This document shows, piece after piece, positions 45,511 to 57,756 of a DNA stretch of 64,000 bases (within the stretch, counting starts at the first letter, position 1; each line of letters opens with the position of its first letter). The DNA comes from Parahaliea maris (GTDB lineage: Bacteria > Pseudomonadota > Gammaproteobacteria > Pseudomonadales > Halieaceae). Made by a program: the position numbers and the translations under genes. The stretch is taken from NCBI RefSeq assembly GCF_008064665.1, contig NZ_VRZA01000002.1, positions 496,001 to 560,000 on the forward strand, given 5' to 3'. Under the pieces are notes generated by a model. That model did not search any database, had not been told where the DNA came from, and saw nothing but the letters and a program-made list of their open reading frames with translations.

Positions 45511-47052
45511 CTAGAAGGATACGTCCCACTGCAGGCGGACGCGGTTGTCCGAGACATCCCGGGAGAGGAACTCGTCTTCCAGGGTGAGGTGGGAGTAGTC
45601 CAGGGTCAGCTTGTTGTTGTGACCGTTGAAGAACCAGTTCAAGCCCATTGTGTACTCCCTGCGCTCGTTCTCCAGCATGCGATCGCTCGCGTTGGGCTCA
45701 TCCACGAAGGCGTAACGGAAGGCGACCTCGAGCGGCGCTGGCACTACCGGGAACAAGTGGTGGAAGAAGTAGCCGGCCTGAGCGTAGCCGCCGGTCAGTT
45801 CCTCCTCAGTACCCCGGTCTGAGTCCTTGATGGTTTTGTTGTGATATTCCTGCAGGGCAGAGAAACCGCGCCACTTGAAGGAAAACTCCTGGGTCCACTG
45901 GTCGATCTCGTACAGCCCTGGCTGGTCGACGAGAGGTGATGCGTAGCCGTCGAGGCGGCCGCAACCGGAGGATGACCAGCGGGTGCAGACACCCTCGTTG
46001 GTGAAGCCGGCAAAGGCGAGGGCGCCGGTGGGCTGTTCGGTGTATTCGACATCGGTCATGCGCCAGGGCATATCCCGGCCGAGGAAGTTCCATTGCAGGC
46101 GACCCATGTACATCAGGTTGTCGTCGTCGTTGGCAACACCGCGGCCCTCGCCGGTGAAGGCGCCCACGTAGTAGCGCATGTCGGCCGGCGTTTCCTGGAA
46201 CAAGTGGCCGCGCAACTGCACGCCCATCTGGCGATCGATGGTAAACACCCGGTTGGCGATGGAGCGTTCGACAAATTGCTGGCGGCCGGAGGAGGCAACA
46301 CGTTCCTGGTTGAGGTCCACCTTCCACTGGCCGAGGCGCAGGGTCGCCCAGTCCCATTTGGCGATGTCGGCGCGCCAGGTGATCAGGCGGGAACTGGCCG
46401 CGTAGCTCTCGTCGTCCGAGTCCCGGGTGGGCTGCAGATCCACCTCGAAGTAGTACTTCAGCCAGGGCTGGTAGCCGTGGCCGCCAATTTTCATCCGCAG
46501 CCGGCGAGTCTCAAAGTCGCGGGTCTCGGGTTCCTCAAAGCTGGCCACCTGGCGGGGGTCGCTCCGAAAGGGCTCGCTGTAGCGCATCTGTGCGCGCCAC
46601 TGCAGGTTGGTCTGGAAACGGCCGTCTTTGGTCTCGAGGCGGAAGCCCTTGTCGGTGTAGTCGGCATTGACCGGGAAGCTGTCGGCGACCTGGCTGGCGA
46701 AGCTCTGCATGAAGCCGCCCTCGCTGTCATCGCTCAGGCGCCTGTCTACCGCATCGGCAACGGCGACATCGATCTGGCGGGCCACGTCAGGGGATACCGG
46801 CTGTTCGGCCAGCTTGGCGGGGGCCGGCGGTGGTGCCGGTGAGGCAGCGGCGCCGCCGAGGATGTCCTCGCTGGTCAGGGCCGGTTTCTGCATCAGGCTG
46901 TCGTACTGTTCCTGGGTGATCACGCCATTACCCAGGAGAATGTCCAGCAGTGCCTTGTCTGCTGCGGCAGCGGGCACGGTGGTTCCGGCCAGCGAAAACA
47001 GTAGAGGCACGCCGGCAAGGGAGCGGAGCGGCGAAGGCTTCTTCACGGTCAT
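45511..47052 (-). CDS. Phosphate-selective-porin (OprO/OprP) family porin
   Basis: A 513-residue outer-membrane porin. The signal peptide ends near AGTTVPAAAA, followed by DKALLDILLGNGVITQEQYD, the short N-terminal helical segment typical of OprP/OprO-like porins, and a beta-barrel ending NRVRLQWDVSF, with the usual C-terminal Phe. The family takes up phosphate or polyphosphate in Pseudomonas; members elsewhere are less well defined. The start is the ATG at 47052 after AAAGGATG. The gap upstream has a triple Pho-box-like repeat, which supports a phosphate role. It is near, but not part of, the cytochrome operon. Confidence 0.85.
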   Translation of the reverse strand: MTVKKPSPLRSLAGVPLLFSLAGTTVPAAAADKALLDILLGNGVITQEQYDSLMQKPALTSEDILGGAAASPAPPPAPAKLAEQPVSPDVARQIDVAVADAVDRRLSDDSEGGFMQSFASQVADSFPVNADYTDKGFRLETKDGRFQTNLQWRAQMRYSEPFRSDPRQVASFEEPETRDFETRRLRMKIGGHGYQPWLKYYFEVDLQPTRDSDDESYAASSRLITWRADIAKWDWATLRLGQWKVDLNQERVASSGRQQFVERSIANRVFTIDRQMGVQLRGHLFQETPADMRYYVGAFTGEGRGVANDDDNLMYMGRLQWNFLGRDMPWRMTDVEYTEQPTGALAFAGFTNEGVCTRWSSSGCGRLDGYASPLVDQPGLYEIDQWTQEFSFKWRGFSALQEYHNKTIKDSDRGTEEELTGGYAQAGYFFHHLFPVVPAPLEVAFRYAFVDEPNASDRMLENERREYTMGLNWFFNGHNNKLTLDYSHLTLEDEFLSRDVSDNRVRLQWDVSF

Positions 47053-47188
47053 GTCATCCTTTGGTCGTTCAATTGCTATCTGAAAGCTGAGATGACGTTC
47101 ACAGGGTGGTCGCAGCTGCCGAAGTTTAAAACGGCTGCAAAGGGCGGAGTCGACGCTCGTACTGCGTGGCTGGATCAACGTCCCTTTT

Positions 47189-47222
47189 ATAATGTGACAT
47201 TTTTGTGAACGTTATGTGACGC
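47189..47222 (-). promoter_or_regulatory. Triple Pho-box-like repeat upstream of the porin
   Basis: On the plus strand TGTGA occurs at 47193, 47204 and 47215, exactly 11 bases apart. Read towards the porin these are GTCAC, TTCAC, GTCAC units, matching the 11-base direct-repeat period of PhoB sites (consensus CTGTCAT). TATAAA follows directly as a -10 candidate. Direct rather than inverted repeats argue against a CRP site. Confidence 0.55.
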
Positions 47223-47289
47223 GAAATATACGGTAATTTGGTATCCGTTGTTACCGGTTTTGGTGGCAATAATGACGTTTCAAGCGGGA

Positions 47290-47317
47290 GCGCACCGCCC
47301 GGCCGGGCGGCGTGCGC
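47290..47317 (-). terminator. GC-rich hairpin downstream of the prenyltransferase gene
   Basis: Outer arms GCGCAC and GTGCGC and inner arms CGCCCGG and CCGGGCG make a long GC stem, with two unpaired bases on one side. It lies 45 bases after the stop of the gene at 47363 and before the porin promoter. There is no T-run, so termination strength is uncertain. Confidence 0.45.
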
Positions 47318-47362
47318 AGTGTTGAAAGGTGTGTCGCGGCGCCGTTGCCCGGTGTAGAAGGT

Positions 47363-48361
47363 TCAGCGCAACAGGGTGTCGAGTACCAACCCCAGCAGGA
47401 ACAGCCCACTGAAGGGGCGGGTATGGCGAAAGGCGTGGGCTGAGAACCACAGGGGCCAGATGGCCTCGGGGTAGCCCTCCGGGCGCTCCGCGGGTTTGGG
47501 GCGACCAAACACGGCCCACAGGTGCCGCAGTTTCGGCAGTGCCAGCAGCACCAGCAACAGGGGCCAGCCGAAACTGCCGGTGGCTACCAGCAGCACGCAC
47601 AGCAGGTACTGGGCCGCCAGCATGAGGCGGGTTGCCTGCCGCGACAGCTTGTCCCCGAGCAGTACCGGCAGGGTATGGACGCCCTTGGCGAGATCGGCGG
47701 GGGCCTTGTCAGTGTGCTTGCCGAATAGCACCGTGGTCGGGCCCAGGGCGAACACCACGCTGAGCCAGCATACGTCCCAGCTCCAGTGGCCCGCCGTCAC
47801 ATAGTAGGTGCCACCCACCATCAGAGGGCCCCATACCAGCAGTACCGCCGGCTCGCCGAGGCCGTAGTACTTGAGTGGCCAGGTGTAGAACAGCACGAAG
47901 AAGGCGCCGGCCAGCATGAGATCGAGGGTCAGTCCGCTGCGCAGCCAGACCAGCCACAGGCCGAGGGCAATGGCCACGCCGCCGGTGAAGCCGAGGTAGC
48001 CCCAGAACTGGCGCTGGCTGACCAGGCCGTCCTCCAGCACGTGAACGCCGTACTGGTTGCGGTAGTAGTTGTTGCGGTCGATGCCGCGGCGTGAATCGGT
48101 GTAGTCGTTGAGCAGGTTGTTGGTGGCATGGGCAAACAGCAGGCCGAGGGTGGCCAGCAGCCAGGGGGTGAGGGCAAAGGCGCCGGCGCGCCAGGCCAGC
48201 AGGCCTCCCAGGGCCGCGGCAGAGAGCGTCATCACCAGTACCGACGCCCGACAGGCGATCAGCCAGCGGGCGACGATGTCGAGGGACTCCCATTCTGCCG
48301 GTTGCAGTTTGGGCATCTTGTTCAGGGCTCGGCCCCACATCTGCAGGTCTAAGGTCGCCAT
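47363..48361 (-). CDS. UbiA-family prenyltransferase (MenA-like)
   Basis: A 332-residue polytopic membrane protein of the UbiA superfamily. The first Mg-diphosphate motif is NNLLNDYTDSRRG (residues 81-93) and the second is GKHTDKAPADLAKG near 215. Eight or nine membrane helices are apparent. The NDYTD form resembles MenA (1,4-dihydroxy-2-naphthoate prenyltransferase, menaquinone synthesis) more than UbiA, but no menaquinone gene is next to it, so substrate is tentative. Divergent from smc. Confidence 0.75.
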   Translation of the reverse strand: MATLDLQMWGRALNKMPKLQPAEWESLDIVARWLIACRASVLVMTLSAAALGGLLAWRAGAFALTPWLLATLGLLFAHATNNLLNDYTDSRRGIDRNNYYRNQYGVHVLEDGLVSQRQFWGYLGFTGGVAIALGLWLVWLRSGLTLDLMLAGAFFVLFYTWPLKYYGLGEPAVLLVWGPLMVGGTYYVTAGHWSWDVCWLSVVFALGPTTVLFGKHTDKAPADLAKGVHTLPVLLGDKLSRQATRLMLAAQYLLCVLLVATGSFGWPLLLVLLALPKLRHLWAVFGRPKPAERPEGYPEAIWPLWFSAHAFRHTRPFSGLFLLGLVLDTLLR

Positions 48362-48523
48362 CGTCCTCCCCGGCGTTGATTTCAGGATTTATAGGCTGCG
48401 GGCATAGTGTTACCGAATTAAGTCCGATACACTAGATGTAGTGCTCCGGGGTCGCTGAAAAACCGCATGCTTTCGGCATAAAGCCTTATAAAACAACAGG
48501 GTGTGAAAGTTACTTAAGGTTCT

Positions 48524-51500
48524 ATGAGACTCAAGTCCATCAAGTTGGCCGGGTTCAAGTCATTTGTAGACCCGACGACTGTCAGCTTTCCCAGCAATAT
48601 GTGTGCGGTGGTCGGCCCCAACGGCTGCGGCAAATCCAATGTGATCGACGCTGTACGCTGGGTCATGGGTGAGAGCTCGGCCAAGAACCTGCGCGGCGAA
48701 TCCATGACCGACGTCATTTTCAATGGCTCGGTCAACCGCCAGCCCGTGGGGCAGGCGTCCATCGAACTGGTGTTCGACAACAGCGACGGTGGCGTCGGTG
48801 GCGAGTACGCCAGCTACGCGGAAATCTCCATCAAGCGCCTGGTTACCCGCGAGGGTCAGTCCGAATATTTCCTCAATGGCACCAAGTGCCGCCGGCGCGA
48901 CATCACCGACATCTTCCTCGGCACCGGCCTCGGCCCCCGCAGCTACGCCATTATTGAGCAGGGCATGATTTCGCGCCTGATCGAGTCCAAGCCCGAAGAG
49001 CTGCGCATCTTTATTGAAGAAGCGGCAGGTATCTCCAAGTACAAGGAACGGCGCAAGGAAACCGAGAGCCGGATGCGGCGCACGCTGGAGAACCTCGAGC
49101 GCCTCACCGACCTGCGCGACGAACTCGAACGCCAGTTACAGCATTTGCAACGCCAGGCCCAGGCGGCGGAAAAATACAGCGAATTCAAGGAAGAAGAGCG
49201 CACTTTTAAAGCGCAACTTCAGGCCCTGCAATGGCGCGAACTGGACGCGCAGGTGCGCACGGCGAGCCAGTCCATTGGCGAGCTGGAAGTCAAACTGGAG
49301 TCGGTGCATGCGGAACACCAGCAGGTAGACACCGCCATCGAGCAGTACCGGGTCGACCACGCCGACCGCAACGACGCCTTCAACAAGGTGCAGGCCAACT
49401 ACTACGCCCTGGGTTCCGAGGTCGCGCGCATCGAGCAGACCATCAAGCACCAGCAGGAGCGCGGCCGCCAGTTGCACGAGGACCTGAGCCAGACCTTGGC
49501 CAGCCTGTCCCAGTCCGAGACCCACCTCGAGGACGACCGGCGCAAGCTGGCGGTCTGGGAGGAGGAGCTGGAGGGTCTGGCGCCGGACATGGAAATGCTG
49601 CAGGCGGTGGAGCAGGGCTCCGCCGAAGCCCTGTTGCTGGCCGAGGAAGCCATGCACGAGTGGCAGCAGCGCTGGGACGAGTTCAACCAGCACGCCGCCG
49701 AACCGCGCCAGCAGGCCGAGGTGCAGCAGTCGCGTATCCAGCACCTCGAGCAGGCCACCCAGCGCCTGCAAAACCGTATCAACCAGCTGGACCAGGAGCG
49801 CCAGAACCTGGCTCCCGGGCCGGCGGACGACGATATTGACACCCTCTCCGAGCAACTGGCCGAGACCGAGATGGTCATGGCCGAGCACGAGCAGCGCGGT
49901 GAAGCGCTGGTGGAGGAGCTCGGCAGCCGCCGGGAGCGCGGCGAGGCGCTGGGCGGTGAACTGGACGCATTGCGCTCCTCCCTGCAGCAGAAACGCGGCC
50001 GGCTCGCCTCCCTCGAGGCCCTGCAGCAGGCGGCGATGGAAGACAGCGACCAGGCGGTCGGCGAGTGGTTGCGCGGGGCGCAGCTGGAAGACCGTCCGCG
50101 CCTGCTGGAACAGCTCGATGTTGACGAGGGCTGGCAACTGGCGGTGGAAACCGTGCTGGGCGACTACCTGCAGGCCGTCTGTGTGGATGACCTGGCGGGC
50201 CTGGGCGACAGCCTGGGCGCCCTTGAGCGCGGCCAGCTGGCGCTGGTACAGAGCGGTGCCGCGGTGCCGGCGGGAGCCGACGATCTGGCCGCCAAAGTAC
50301 GCCACGGCGGGCTGGCGGGGCACCTGTTGTCCGGTGTGAAAGTCGCCGCCGACCTGCCCGCGGCCATGGCCCTGCGCGGTACCCTGGCCCCGGGCGAATC
50401 GGTCATCACGCCGGAAGGTATCTGGCTGGGCGCCAACTGGCTGCGGGTTACCCGGCTGGCGGACCAGCAGGGCGGCGTTATCCAGCGTCAGCAGGAACTC
50501 GAAAGCCTGGGCGCAGAGGTCGAATCACTTGCCGGGCGCATTGCCGACCTGGAGTCGGAACAGCAGAGCGTGCGGGAGCAGGTTCGGCAACTGGAAGAAC
50601 AGCGCCAGCAGGGCCAGCGCGAGCTGCAGGCGGTGACCCGCCAGCACGCGGATTACAGCGCCCAGCTGTCGGCCCATCGCGCCAAGGTGGAACAGATCAC
50701 CGCCCGCCGTGAGCGTCTGCAGGCGGACATCGAAGAAGCCCGGGCCCAGTTTGGCCAGGAGCAGGAGAGTATCGCCGAGGCCCGCCAGATCCTGGCCGAG
50801 GCCATCGAGCGCATGGAAACCGATTCCCGCGAGCGCGAGATGTTGCTGTCCACCCGCGACGAAACCCGCTCCAACCTGGATTCCGTGCGGCAGAAGGCGC
50901 GTCACGACAAGGACGCGGCCCACCAGTCCGCCATGCGCTACCAGTCGCTGGAAACCCAGCTCAATGCGGTGCGCCAGACCATCGAGCGCACCCAGGGCCA
51001 GGTGGCCCAGCTACAGGAGCGGCGGGAGAGTCTCGAGAGCAGCCTGAACGACAACGACAACCCGCTGGACTCCCTGCAGGAAGAACTGGAAGCCCAGCTC
51101 GAACTGCGCCTGCAGTCGGAGGGCGAGCTCACCGAAGCCCGCCAGGCCATGTCGGAAGTCGAGCACCAGCTGCGCCAGGCGGAACAGCAACGCGCAGCCA
51201 TCGAGCAGCGCGCCCAGGGCGTGCGCGGTGAGCTGGAGCAGTTGCGCCTCAAACACCAGGGCCTGCAGGTCCAGCGCGAGAACATCCAGCGCCAGCTCAA
51301 CGAGGGCGAGCACGACGTGCAGCAGGTCCTCGAGACCATGCCCGAGGAGGCCAACGAAGCCGAGTGGCAGCGCTCCCTCGAGCGCGTCGCCAATCGCATC
51401 GCGCGGCTGGGCCCGATCAACCTCGCGGCCATCGACGAATACAGTCTGCAGTCTGAGCGCAAGAACTACCTGGACGCCCAGAACGAAGACCTGGAAACCG

Positions 51501-52021
51501 CGCTGGAAACCCTGGAGTCGGCGATCCGCAAGATCGACAAGGAAACCCGCAACCGATTCCGCGACACCTTCGACCGGGTGAACAGCGGCCTGCAGGAGTT
51601 GTTCCCGCGGGTGTTCGGCGGCGGCAGCGCCTACCTGGAGCTAACCGGTGAGGACTTGCTCGACACGGGCATCTCCATCATGGCGCGCCCGCCGGGCAAG
51701 AAAAACAGCACGATTCACCTGTTGTCGGGCGGCGAGAAAGCGTTGACGGCCATTGCCCTGGTGTTCTCGATTTTTCAGCTCAACCCGGCGCCTTTCTGCA
51801 TGCTGGACGAGGTGGACGCGCCGCTGGACGATGCCAACGTGGGTCGCTACGCCCGCATGGTCAAGGAGATGTCGGAGAAAGTGCAGTTCATCTACATTAC
51901 CCACAACAAAATTTCCATGGAGCTGGCGGACCAGCTCATGGGCGTCACCATGCACGAGCCGGGGGTTTCCCGTCTGGTGACGGTAGACGTGGAAGAAGCG
52001 GCCGAACTGGCCGCAAGCTGA
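48524..52021 (+). CDS. smc: Chromosome segregation ATPase SMC
   Basis: A 1165-residue SMC protein, normal length. Walker A GPNGCGKS is at 31-38, the long coiled coils flank a hinge around residues 510-650, and the C-terminal half-ATPase has LSGGEKALTAIAL and Walker B FCMLDEVDAPLDD. It entraps DNA with ScpA/ScpB to organise chromosomes. It starts the smc-zipA-ligA block; the coding sequence is GC-rich and uninterrupted. Confidence 0.97.
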   Translation: MRLKSIKLAGFKSFVDPTTVSFPSNMCAVVGPNGCGKSNVIDAVRWVMGESSAKNLRGESMTDVIFNGSVNRQPVGQASIELVFDNSDGGVGGEYASYAEISIKRLVTREGQSEYFLNGTKCRRRDITDIFLGTGLGPRSYAIIEQGMISRLIESKPEELRIFIEEAAGISKYKERRKETESRMRRTLENLERLTDLRDELERQLQHLQRQAQAAEKYSEFKEEERTFKAQLQALQWRELDAQVRTASQSIGELEVKLESVHAEHQQVDTAIEQYRVDHADRNDAFNKVQANYYALGSEVARIEQTIKHQQERGRQLHEDLSQTLASLSQSETHLEDDRRKLAVWEEELEGLAPDMEMLQAVEQGSAEALLLAEEAMHEWQQRWDEFNQHAAEPRQQAEVQQSRIQHLEQATQRLQNRINQLDQERQNLAPGPADDDIDTLSEQLAETEMVMAEHEQRGEALVEELGSRRERGEALGGELDALRSSLQQKRGRLASLEALQQAAMEDSDQAVGEWLRGAQLEDRPRLLEQLDVDEGWQLAVETVLGDYLQAVCVDDLAGLGDSLGALERGQLALVQSGAAVPAGADDLAAKVRHGGLAGHLLSGVKVAADLPAAMALRGTLAPGESVITPEGIWLGANWLRVTRLADQQGGVIQRQQELESLGAEVESLAGRIADLESEQQSVREQVRQLEEQRQQGQRELQAVTRQHADYSAQLSAHRAKVEQITARRERLQADIEEARAQFGQEQESIAEARQILAEAIERMETDSREREMLLSTRDETRSNLDSVRQKARHDKDAAHQSAMRYQSLETQLNAVRQTIERTQGQVAQLQERRESLESSLNDNDNPLDSLQEELEAQLELRLQSEGELTEARQAMSEVEHQLRQAEQQRAAIEQRAQGVRGELEQLRLKHQGLQVQRENIQRQLNEGEHDVQQVLETMPEEANEAEWQRSLERVANRIARLGPINLAAIDEYSLQSERKNYLDAQNEDLETALETLESAIRKIDKETRNRFRDTFDRVNSGLQELFPRVFGGGSAYLELTGEDLLDTGISIMARPPGKKNSTIHLLSGGEKALTAIALVFSIFQLNPAPFCMLDEVDAPLDDANVGRYARMVKEMSEKVQFIYITHNKISMELADQLMGVTMHEPGVSRLVTVDVEEAAELAAS

Positions 52022-52049
52022 AATCGAGTCAGATACGGGCGCGAGGGAT

Positions 52050-53096
52050 ATGGCGGACTTAACGATTCGGGACTGGATGGTCATCATCGGGGCGCTGCTG
52101 ATACTGGCAGTGCTCGCGGATGCCTGGCGGCGAATCTACCAGGACCGGCGGGCGCCGGTGCGTATGAAACTCGCCACCGCTGGAGACAGTGGTGACAGCG
52201 AGGGCGGCGAGCGGCGCGAGCGGGATATCGACCTGGCGTGGCTGAAAGAACTGCCCAACGGCGGCGCGCGGGTGGTCGATCGCGGCGCCGACGACGAGTA
52301 TGAGGACGCGTACGAGAACGACTTCGACGAGCGCCCGGAGCCTGCTCCCGCCCGAGTGGCGAAAGCCGAGGCGGCCGAGGTGAAAGCGGCAGTGGCAAAG
52401 GAAGCCGCACAGCAAACTGAACAAGAGCGTAGCGCCCAGCCGGCGGAGCCCGCCCAGCCTGTGCCTCGCGACACCGTTGTGGAAAAGCCTGCCCCGGCCA
52501 GCCGGAAACCGGCACCGCCCCCGGTGGAAGACGAGGTGGAATTGCTCACCGGCATGAGTTCCAGCGACGAGCCGGAAAACTTGGACTGGCTGGATGCCCT
52601 GGAAGCAGAGTCGAAACCGGAACCCCAGGTCAGCCAGGCCCGTGCCCACCTGCCCCGGGACATCGACCCCGAAGTGTTCATGCTCAACGTGGTCGCCCGG
52701 GACCCCCAGGGCTTCCGCGGTGATGACATCATGCAAATCCTGCTCGCCTGCGGGCTGCGGTTTGGTGACATGAACTTCTTCCATCGCCACGAGCATGACA
52801 CCGGCCGCGGCCCCATCCAGTTCAGCGTGGCCAACATGTTGCAGCCGGGTGTGTTCGACATCGACAACATGGCCGACTTCACCACCCAGGGCCTGGTGTT
52901 CTTTGTCACCCTGCCCGGGCCGGACGACATGATGAAAGCCTACGACTACATGCTGGAAACCGCCCAGGCTGTGGCCCGTAACCTCAAGGGCGACGTGCTG
53001 GACGAGACCCGCAGCGTGCTGACCCGGCAGACCCTGGAGCACGCCCGCCAGCAGATTCGCGACCTGGAGAGGCGCCTGCTGGCGAAGGCTCGCTGA
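52050..53096 (+). CDS. zipA: Cell division protein ZipA
   Basis: A 348-residue bitopic division protein. The N-terminal membrane helix (about 8-24) is followed by a basic/acidic region, a Pro/Ala/Glu-rich linker to about residue 200 and the C-terminal FtsZ-binding domain (from about 206, EVFMLNVVARDPQGFRGDDI). It tethers FtsZ to the membrane. Lies 28 bases after smc, in the order common to gammaproteobacteria. Confidence 0.94.
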   Translation: MADLTIRDWMVIIGALLILAVLADAWRRIYQDRRAPVRMKLATAGDSGDSEGGERRERDIDLAWLKELPNGGARVVDRGADDEYEDAYENDFDERPEPAPARVAKAEAAEVKAAVAKEAAQQTEQERSAQPAEPAQPVPRDTVVEKPAPASRKPAPPPVEDEVELLTGMSSSDEPENLDWLDALEAESKPEPQVSQARAHLPRDIDPEVFMLNVVARDPQGFRGDDIMQILLACGLRFGDMNFFHRHEHDTGRGPIQFSVANMLQPGVFDIDNMADFTTQGLVFFVTLPGPDDMMKAYDYMLETAQAVARNLKGDVLDETRSVLTRQTLEHARQQIRDLERRLLAKAR

Positions 53097-53130
53097 AGCA
53101 GCCCGGCGAGCCACGGCGACCGGCACGTAA

Positions 53131-55799
<2,669 letters not shown>

Positions 55800-55909
55800 G
55801 GTCCCGGGCAACGCGGTTTAACATCCCACCCGTGCACTGTCATTGGGCGTGAAGTGTCGGTAATTTCACCGAAAAGCCTTGCATCAGCGGGTGAAAATCC
55901 ACGGTAGCT

Positions 55910-55936
55910 GTGACAAACTCGGCACACGTTTATAAC
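55910..55936 (+). promoter_or_regulatory. Weak sigma-70-like promoter before the oxidoreductase module
   Basis: GTGACA (55910-55915, five of six to TTGACA) and TATAAC (55931-55936) are separated by 15 bases, shorter than usual. It lies 42 bases before the GTG start of the next gene, in a 178-base gap otherwise without features. Confidence 0.35.
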
Positions 55937-55977
55937 AGGCGCGGAGCAAAGCTACCGCGCGGGAGTAAAGCGCTGCC

Positions 55978-57756
55978 GTGGAACCAACAGATGTAAAGAA
56001 CCCCGAGTACTTTCACAAGGTGGTGGACTGCCAGTACGCCTGTCCTGCCCACACCCCGGTACCGGAATACATTCGCCTGATTGCCGCCCAGCGGTACACC
56101 GAAGCCTACATGATCAACTGGGAATCGAATGTGTTTCCCGGTGTGCTCGGCCGTACCTGCGACAGACCCTGCGAACCAGCCTGCCGCCGCGGCCGGGTGG
56201 AGAAGGAGCCGGTGGCCATCTGCCGCCTGAAACGGGTGGCGGCCGACAACAAGGACAGCATTGCCGATCTCCTGCCGGAGATACCGCGACAGAAAAACGG
56301 CAAGCGCATCGCCTGCATTGGTGCCGGCCCGGCCTCGTTGACCGTGGCTCGCGACCTGATGCCGCTGGGTTACGACATCGACATTTACGACAACCAGATG
56401 GCCGGCGGCGGCATGATGCGCAGCCAGATTCCCTCCTTCCGCTTGCCGATCCAGGTGCTCGACGAGGAGGTCAACTACATCCTCGACATGGGGGTGACCA
56501 CCTTCTTCGACACCGAAGTGACCAGCATGCGCTCGATCCTGGACAAGGGTTACGACGCGGTGTTTGTCGGCACCGGTGCGCCCCGCGGCAAGGGGCTCGA
56601 CCTGCCGGGCCTGGAAGAGGCCGGCGACGCGGTGCATATCGGCATCGACTGGCTGTCCAGTGTGGCCTTCGAACACACCCACAAGATCGGCAAGAGAGTG
56701 CTGGTGCTCGGTGGTGGTAACACCGCGATGGACTGTTGCCGTACCTCGAAACGCCTGGGTGGCGAGGATGTCCGGGTGGTGGTGCGCAGTCCCTTTGCCG
56801 ATATGAAGGCCTCCCCCTGGGAGAAGGAGGATGCCATGCATGAGGGGATCCCGATCTACGACAACCACACGCCGAAAGAGTTTGTCCTCGAGGATGGTGA
56901 ACTCAAGGGTATGCTGTTTGAAAAGGTCGAGGCGAAGTACGACGAGAACGGCAAGCGCAGCCTGGTGCCCACCGGTGAAGACCTGGTATTCATGGAAGCG
57001 GATGACGTCCTCATGGCCATTGGCCAGGAAAACGCCTTCCCCTGGATTGAGCGCGACGTCGATATCGACTTCGACAAGTGGGACATGCCGGTGGTGGACG
57101 CCACCAGTTTCCAGTCCACTAACGAGAAAGTATTCTTCGGCGGCGACGCGGCCTTTGGCCCGGAAAACGTGATTACCGCAGTGGCCCACGGTCACCAGGC
57201 CGCCATCAGCATCGACCTGTACTGTCGAGGCGAGTCTGTGCAGAACCGCCCGGCGCCGTTCACCAACCTGGTCAGCCAGAAGATGGGTATCCACGAGTGG
57301 AGTTACGACAACGCCGTGGAATCCGACGAGCGCTACGTGGTGCCCCTGGCACCCCTGGCAAAGGCCCTCGGCGATCGCAAGGTGGAGGTTGAACTCGGCT
57401 TTGACCAGGGCATGGGCTTCAAGGAGGCGGAGCGCTGTCTCAACTGCGACGTGCAGACGGTATTCCAGGAAGATCGCTGCATCGAGTGCGACGCCTGTGT
57501 GGATATATGCCCAACGGACTGCATCAGCTTTGTCGGCAACGCCGGGGAAGAGGAACTGCGAACCCGGCTCAGCGCGCCTGCGGGTAACCTGGCCCAGGAC
57601 CTGTACGTTTCCGAGTCACTGCCCACCACGCGGGTAATGGTCAAGGATGAAAACGTGTGCCTGCACTGCGGGCTGTGTGCCGAGCGTTGTCCGACCACGG
57701 CCTGGGACATGCAGAAATTTTTCTACGGCGTGACCAAAGCGGGGCAAACAGCATGA
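55978..57756 (+). CDS. GltD-like FAD oxidoreductase with C-terminal 2[4Fe-4S] domain
   Basis: A 592-residue flavoprotein resembling the glutamate synthase small subunit. The N-terminal cluster-binding cysteines (18, 22, 61, 65, 69; GRTCDRPCEPAC) precede the FAD site GAGPAS (115-120) and the NAD(P) site VLVLGGGNTAMD (about 241). The C-terminus has two ferredoxin motifs, CIECDACVDICP (about 501) and CLHCGLCAERCP (about 560). It probably moves electrons between NAD(P)H and the 2-oxoacid oxidoreductase encoded by the next two genes; its stop overlaps the next ATG. A GTG start (55978) with a distant GGGAG is used. Confidence 0.88.
   Translation: MEPTDVKNPEYFHKVVDCQYACPAHTPVPEYIRLIAAQRYTEAYMINWESNVFPGVLGRTCDRPCEPACRRGRVEKEPVAICRLKRVAADNKDSIADLLPEIPRQKNGKRIACIGAGPASLTVARDLMPLGYDIDIYDNQMAGGGMMRSQIPSFRLPIQVLDEEVNYILDMGVTTFFDTEVTSMRSILDKGYDAVFVGTGAPRGKGLDLPGLEEAGDAVHIGIDWLSSVAFEHTHKIGKRVLVLGGGNTAMDCCRTSKRLGGEDVRVVVRSPFADMKASPWEKEDAMHEGIPIYDNHTPKEFVLEDGELKGMLFEKVEAKYDENGKRSLVPTGEDLVFMEADDVLMAIGQENAFPWIERDVDIDFDKWDMPVVDATSFQSTNEKVFFGGDAAFGPENVITAVAHGHQAAISIDLYCRGESVQNRPAPFTNLVSQKMGIHEWSYDNAVESDERYVVPLAPLAKALGDRKVEVELGFDQGMGFKEAERCLNCDVQTVFQEDRCIECDACVDICPTDCISFVGNAGEEELRTRLSAPAGNLAQDLYVSESLPTTRVMVKDENVCLHCGLCAERCPTTAWDMQKFFYGVTKAGQTA

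Larger units (their letters stand above)
47053..47362. other. Porin promoter region and ubiA downstream region
   Basis: No gene is seen in these 310 bases. The part nearest the porin holds its leader and ribosome site, the middle (47189-47222) the Pho-box-like repeat, and the part nearest the prenyltransferase gene the GC hairpin at 47290-47317. Confidence 0.6.

Noticed and set aside
47193-47219. TGTGA repeats as CRP/FNR sites
   Set aside because: CRP/FNR sites are inverted (TGTGA-N6-TCACA); these are direct repeats at 11-base spacing, as in Pho boxes.
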